Assembly: GCA_014730285.1 (NCBI GenBank)
Contig: WJIM01000170.1
Location: 1-16,930 of the forward strand
From: Candidatus Zixiibacteriota bacterium
Lineage (GTDB): Bacteria; Zixibacteria; MSB-5A5; JAABVY01
DNA: 16,930 nucleotides
Reading direction: 5' to 3'
Part shown: positions 13,446 through 16,930 of the stretch, piece by piece
How positions within the stretch are numbered: the stretch's first letter is position 1
Layout: each line of letters opens with the position of its first letter
Notes under the pieces: model-generated
Databases searched by the model: none
Seen by the model: only the letters and a program-made list of their open reading frames with translations
What the model was told of the DNA's origin: nothing
Made by a program: the position numbers and the translations under genes

Positions 13446-15965
13446 CTACGGTATTACCATAATTTTGCCCCAGGCCTCTTCACCCGAGGAATTCTCGACC
13501 TTGAAGTAATACGGTCCGGTTGCGACAATCTCGCCATTATCATTTCTCATATCCCATGAATCGCCATCATGCTGCACACCGCCTTCACGCTGCTCGCCGT
13601 CAACCGGGGTAGCCACGAGATCCATGGCAAAATCGTACACCTTAATCGTTATACTGCCGCTTTGCTCGAATTTGTAATGGAATTTTACTCTTCCGCCGGG
13701 TGAAACGAAGGGTGATGACGGCACGGGAGAGGCGTAAGCGCCAGGGCCCTCATCTTCGGGAATTTCCTCGAAAGCCCTGTAAACCGACCAGCTATTGCCG
13801 CCGTCAATGCTTTTGGCCATACCGTCATTGGAGGCGGCCCAGATAACATCCTCGGCCAAACCCACACCGAAAAACTCAGTTCCCCCGTATATTTCAGCGC
13901 CGGTTCCGGCGTCCACCAATTGCAATGTATCCCAATTCTCGCCGAAGTCTGAGGTGCGCAGAAGCCCCGCCGACGTGGCAGCGTAAACATCTGCGCCATC
14001 AAAAGCAAAGTTCCAGGCATTGATACCGGTCAGCACGACATCCCAGGTTTGGCCGTCATCGGTGGAGAGATTTATACCGTTACTCTCACCGGTAAGGCCG
14101 GTCGAATTCCCGGCCACCCAGACATATCTGTCGCCGTCATAATACTGTACCTCGACCGAGACGGCGAAGTTACCGGAAAGGCCGTCCTCATCACCGGAAG
14201 TGGCGCGTATGTTGTGGTCGAATATAGTCTGGTCAAGATTGACAGTGTTAATAGTCCAGAGTCCGGGCAATGCATTGGCACTCGAGGCCAGCCCATTTTC
14301 CGAACCCAGCCAAAACAGAGAATCTATGTCGTCGAATAAAAGTGAAGTGATTGTTGTATCGATTTCTCTTTCTTCTTCGGTATTGCTGACCTCAACCGGG
14401 ATCCAGGTCTGGTTGGAGCGGTTATACCTTCTCAGTCCGACCTCGCTGGCCAGCCAGATAATCTCCTCGGTATAGATAACATCGTTAACTTCATCTCCAA
14501 CGAATGTTGTATTCCAGGTCTGACCAAAATCCCGAGAGAGAAGAACCGCACGTCCGCCTTCACCTTCAAAAGGAGCAGTGGCCACAGCCCATTCAAAAAT
14601 CGTGTCAATCACGCCCTCGTCTTCCTCTTCCCAGTAAATAGCTGAGACCTCATCCGCTTTTAATCCGGCATTTTCGATATCATCGAACCTAAATAGTTCT
14701 GCCTGACCGGGATCGCCGCTAAAGGGGCATGGGATTTCGAGTTTCCAGAGACCGCCAGCGCTGCCGGCGAATATATACAGCGTATCTTCGGAAGTGCATT
14801 CAGCCTCTTCGGATAATGAATAGAAGCTTGCCAGTGAAAAGATCTGGTTGAAAGCCGAATCAGGTGAGGTTTCCGATTCATCGAGTACGATTTTATCCCA
14901 GGTCTGGCCGTCGTCCTGCGAGCGAATCAATCCGCCCTCGGAGCATGCCGCCCAGATCGTTTTTTCCATATCATCATCAAGAGTTATCAGGATATCCTCG
15001 ACCTTCTTCCCGGCCCCCACAGCCTCATCCGGCAGGCTCTGCATCCAGGTGTCGCCGAAATTATCCGAGTAGGCAAAGCCCTCGCTCTCTTCATTATCTG
15101 TATCAAATCCTGCGCTTATCACGATGTCATCATGAGCCGCAATCGCGCTGGTATAACTCGCAGTCAGGCCGTCCGCCTCAAAATAGGAACCGAAGCTCGT
15201 GCCGTTATTTTCCGAGCGGCTGAGTCCCTGGTCGGTAGCAACCCAGAGGTATCCGTTTTGTATGGCAAAATCCAGGACATGATTGGAGGCAAGCTTGCCG
15301 GGACGGTCTATAAACTGAAACTGATTCATACCGGCTGCTGAACCGGCCCAAATCACAACAGTGTCCTCGGGATTGCCGTCAATATGAACGGAGAAAAATC
15401 TATTGTTGAAGTAGGCAAATGTGCTGTCCAGGAAATCCTGCTCGGCCAGCGAATCGGGATAGAGATTCTCCCATGTCTGACCGTCGTCGTTGCTGTAAAT
15501 AAGCCCGCCGTAAAAACAGGCGGCATACACGACCGTATCGTAAACATCAAGATCATAGCAGATCATGCCCGGACTGGAGGCCTGAAAAGGCGTGAAGGTC
15601 TGGAAGCTGCTGCCGAAATTCGAGGTTACGCTGAATCCATCCCCAACCGGCACTGAGGTGCCCTGCGATAATATTGCGCTGGAATTGGCAATCCAGAGCT
15701 GGCCGTTGCCGTAAGAGAGCGCGGCAATTTCATCGGTCAAAAGCCCGTTGGAGGAATCATAGGAATTCCAGTCCATTCCGCCGTTATCGGTTCCGGAAAG
15801 CCCTTTACTGGTTCCGATCCAGACATAAGTACCGTCATAAACAACATCAACTCCGCTATTTGCCAGCAGTTTCATAATCGGATCGTCCAGATCAAAAACC
15901 GGTGCGGCATACAAGCTGCCTGCAAATAGCAGAGTCATTATTATTATAAGATACAATCGCTTCAT
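13446..15965 (-). CDS. Exported Asp-box beta-propeller protein with FlgD-Ig-like C-terminal domain
   Basis: 839 aa. A signal peptide (MKRLYLIIIM onward, cleavage near AGSLYA, residue 20) is followed by propeller-like repeats with VWIGTSKGL or WVATDQGL strands. Asp boxes of the S-x-D-x-G-x-T-W type occur about nine times: near 58-66, 158-165, 251-258, 300-307, 349-356, 477-484, 634-641, 671-678 and 719-726. This suggests two propellers or one long array of sortilin/BNR-like blades. Residues about 745-839 form a beta-rich domain with ITIKVYDFAM, GDSWDMRNDNGE and GPYYFKV, the pattern of FlgD-Ig or type IX-like C-terminal sorting domains. No glycosidase residues were identified, so an enzymatic role is not claimed; binding or scaffolding at the cell surface is more likely. 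AAGGAGG lies four bases before the ATG. It is the first gene of the leftward operon and follows a terminator-like hairpin. Confidence 0.88.
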   Translation of the reverse strand: MKRLYLIIIMTLLFAGSLYAAPVFDLDDPIMKLLANSGVDVVYDGTYVWIGTSKGLSGTDNGGMDWNSYDSSNGLLTDEIAALSYGNGQLWIANSSAILSQGTSVPVGDGFSVTSNFGSSFQTFTPFQASSPGMICYDLDVYDTVVYAACFYGGLIYSNDDGQTWENLYPDSLAEQDFLDSTFAYFNNRFFSVHIDGNPEDTVVIWAGSAAGMNQFQFIDRPGKLASNHVLDFAIQNGYLWVATDQGLSRSENNGTSFGSYFEADGLTASYTSAIAAHDDIVISAGFDTDNEESEGFAYSDNFGDTWMQSLPDEAVGAGKKVEDILITLDDDMEKTIWAACSEGGLIRSQDDGQTWDKIVLDESETSPDSAFNQIFSLASFYSLSEEAECTSEDTLYIFAGSAGGLWKLEIPCPFSGDPGQAELFRFDDIENAGLKADEVSAIYWEEEDEGVIDTIFEWAVATAPFEGEGGRAVLLSRDFGQTWNTTFVGDEVNDVIYTEEIIWLASEVGLRRYNRSNQTWIPVEVSNTEEEREIDTTITSLLFDDIDSLFWLGSENGLASSANALPGLWTINTVNLDQTIFDHNIRATSGDEDGLSGNFAVSVEVQYYDGDRYVWVAGNSTGLTGESNGINLSTDDGQTWDVVLTGINAWNFAFDGADVYAATSAGLLRTSDFGENWDTLQLVDAGTGAEIYGGTEFFGVGLAEDVIWAASNDGMAKSIDGGNSWSVYRAFEEIPEDEGPGAYASPVPSSPFVSPGGRVKFHYKFEQSGSITIKVYDFAMDLVATPVDGEQREGGVQHDGDSWDMRNDNGEIVATGPYYFKVENSSGEEAWGKIMVIP

Positions 15966-15977
15966 TAAGCCTCCTTC

Positions 15978-16011
15978 AAAAAAAAATACCGAACGAAATA
16001 AGGTTCGGTAT
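15978..16011 (-). terminator. Terminator-like hairpin directly before the propeller gene's ribosome binding site
   Basis: On the minus strand ATACCGAAC (16011-16003) pairs with GTTCGGTAT (15994-15986) around an 8-base loop. A run of nine T (15986-15978) begins with the last base of the stem. The run ends one base before GAAGGAGG, and the ATG is at 15965. It could end the Ppx/GppA transcript or act as an attenuator in the propeller operon leader. Confidence 0.85.
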
Positions 16012-16102
16012 GTATATGAAAGGTCTTATCATCAAGTTGTATAAAAGGCTACATTAAAAATTCTTACGGTAAAAATTTAGCTATAATAACCTCCGTTGGC
16101 GG

Positions 16103-16130
16103 AAATTAGGAATATTTGAGATAAAGTCAA
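16103..16130 (-). promoter_or_regulatory. Weak candidate promoter of the propeller operon
   Basis: On the minus strand TTGACT (16130-16125) and TAATTT (16108-16103) are 16 bases apart, just past the Ppx/GppA stop. If real, it gives a leader of about 130 nt with a small TCCG/CGGA hairpin (16092-16103) and the terminator-like hairpin. Only 3 of 6 bases of the -10 match, so this is tentative. Confidence 0.3.
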
Positions 16131-16136
16131 GCTATT

Positions 16137-16930
16137 TCAAAGTTTGCTGATTAAAAAGCCCCATCTCAAATTCCGGGTCGAAACCTTAAGTGATTTTTTT
16201 CCAAAAAGCTTCAGCAGACTCCGTAAAATCAGCCCGCCCGCAACGATCACCTCTGCACGGGAAGGCTCAAAGGTTATAACCCCCTTACGGTCTGAAAGTT
16301 TCATTGGCGCCAGATCATAAATAAGCGACTCCAAACGGCTTAGCTTTAAGGCCTTGCCATGAATCTTTTCCGGGTCATATTCCGGAGGTTTCGCATCAAG
16401 CAGCTTATAGGTGGAAATCGTTCCGCCCGTGCCGATTAGATCGAAATCACTCGCATTGAATCCGTACAATTTATCCGAAAAATATTGGATTATTTCATCT
16501 GAGGCCCCCTCTAGAATACTTGCTGAGGTTTTTCGATTCGTGCCATATTTTTCGGTGATTTCAACCGCCCCGATTTGCAGACTGACCGCCTTTTTGACAT
16601 TATTTTTATTTGCCAAAACAAATTCAGTTGATGCGCCGCCAATGTCGAACATAATCCGTTTCGGCTTAAGCCCGGGTATGGCGGTTATGGCGCCCAGATA
16701 GGTCAGCTCGGCTTCACGCTTTCCTGAGATAACTTCGACTTTTATTCCGGTTTCGTCTTTGATTCGCCTGACTACCTCTTTTTTATTCCCTGCGCTTCTG
16801 ATTGCCTGGGTGGCAACCGCATAGATTTTTTCAGCGCCAATTTCCTGAGCCTTCTTTTTGAATGAGTTGATGTCCTTAATGGCTCGCTTCAGGCTTTTTT
16901 CCGCTATATTTCCGGTCTTTTTGAGGCCGG
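16137..16930 (-). CDS. Ppx/GppA-family phosphatase, N-terminus cut by the window edge
   Basis: Partial: the frame stays open from the stop at 16137 to the right edge, giving 263 residues. The Met at 16652 is internal, since family motifs lie upstream of it. In order: VATQAIRSAGN, VISGKREAEL, the phosphate-binding loop FDIGGASTEF, GTGGTISTY and SRAEVIVAGGLIL. These are the Ppx/GppA (ASKHA-fold) signatures, so the protein probably hydrolyses polyphosphate or guanosine pentaphosphate (pppGpp). Two departures from consensus are visible: Ala for the third Gly in DIGGGSTE, and Glu for Asp in RADVIVAG. The chain ends soon after the second phosphate motif, so this is the short form without the HD-like C-terminal half of E. 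coli Ppx. About 45-60 N-terminal residues, with the first phosphate loop, lie outside. Confidence 0.9.
   Translation of the reverse strand, partial: GLKKTGNIAEKSLKRAIKDINSFKKKAQEIGAEKIYAVATQAIRSAGNKKEVVRRIKDETGIKVEVISGKREAELTYLGAITAIPGLKPKRIMFDIGGASTEFVLANKNNVKKAVSLQIGAVEITEKYGTNRKTSASILEGASDEIIQYFSDKLYGFNASDFDLIGTGGTISTYKLLDAKPPEYDPEKIHGKALKLSRLESLIYDLAPMKLSDRKGVITFEPSRAEVIVAGGLILRSLLKLFGKKSLKVSTRNLRWGFLISKL

Noticed and set aside
13446..15965. Sialidase or other glycosidase call from the Asp boxes
   Set aside because: Asp boxes are structural and occur in many propellers; no arginine triad or other catalytic set was identified.
15986..16011. CCGAAC/GTTCGG repeat read as a GAAC-N4-GTTC LexA box
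   Set aside because: The spacer is 8 bases and the repeat is followed by nine T, so an RNA hairpin terminator explains it better.

Overview
The window reads as a contiguous chromosomal segment of a Gram-negative bacterium. It encodes a TolQ/TolR proton channel, a TolA/TonB-like energy transducer, a lipoprotein and two beta-barrel outer-membrane proteins of the PorV/PorQ type. A large exported Asp-box propeller ends in a FlgD-Ig-like C-terminal domain. PorV/PorQ barrels next to proteins with such C-terminal domains are typical of the FCB superphylum and related uncultured lineages (Zixibacteria, KSB1, Marinimicrobia and similar). That placement is inference from gene content, not from a phylogenetic marker. 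No mobile element, tRNA, rRNA or CRISPR array was seen, and gene density is high, with many start/stop overlaps.

Layout from left to right. (1) Positions 1-1714, minus strand: a tolQ-tolR-tolA/tonB-like operon, each junction an ATGA overlap; the last gene runs off the left edge. (2) Positions 1715-1928: a divergent promoter region. (3) Positions 1929-2162, plus strand: a small, very acidic repeat lipoprotein with its own terminator. (4) Positions 2214-2379: a nested inverted repeat and the lexA promoter. (5) Positions 2380-10347, plus strand: lexA, dinB, a short DnaE-type polymerase, ligA and an AI-2E-family membrane protein. (6) Positions 10370-10396: a terminator shared by the converging operons. 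(7) Positions 10416-15965, minus strand: an operon read leftwards as propeller protein, PorV-like, PorV-like, then an isocitrate/isopropylmalate-type dehydrogenase. (8) Positions 16137-16930, minus strand: a Ppx/GppA phosphatase cut by the right edge.

The plus-strand block is a DNA-damage cassette. The SOS repressor LexA is translationally coupled to a Y-family polymerase whose acidic active-site residues are intact. That gene overlaps a second, C-family polymerase by 32 nt. NAD-dependent DNA ligase follows, apparently with its own strong promoter placed so that its mRNA may be leaderless. The arrangement resembles the known lexA-imuA-imuB-dnaE2 mutagenesis cassettes but has no imuA, and a catalytically complete DinB replaces the inactive ImuB.

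The minus-strand block on the right is an envelope or secretion operon that unexpectedly ends in a soluble dehydrogenase gene. An intrinsic-terminator-like hairpin sits directly against the ribosome binding site of its first gene, leaving no room for a promoter in between. Any mRNA carrying that gene must therefore read through it, which suggests either attenuation or a leaky terminator. These two blocks, the nested palindrome before lexA and the mixed coenzyme determinants of the dehydrogenase are the points most worth checking.
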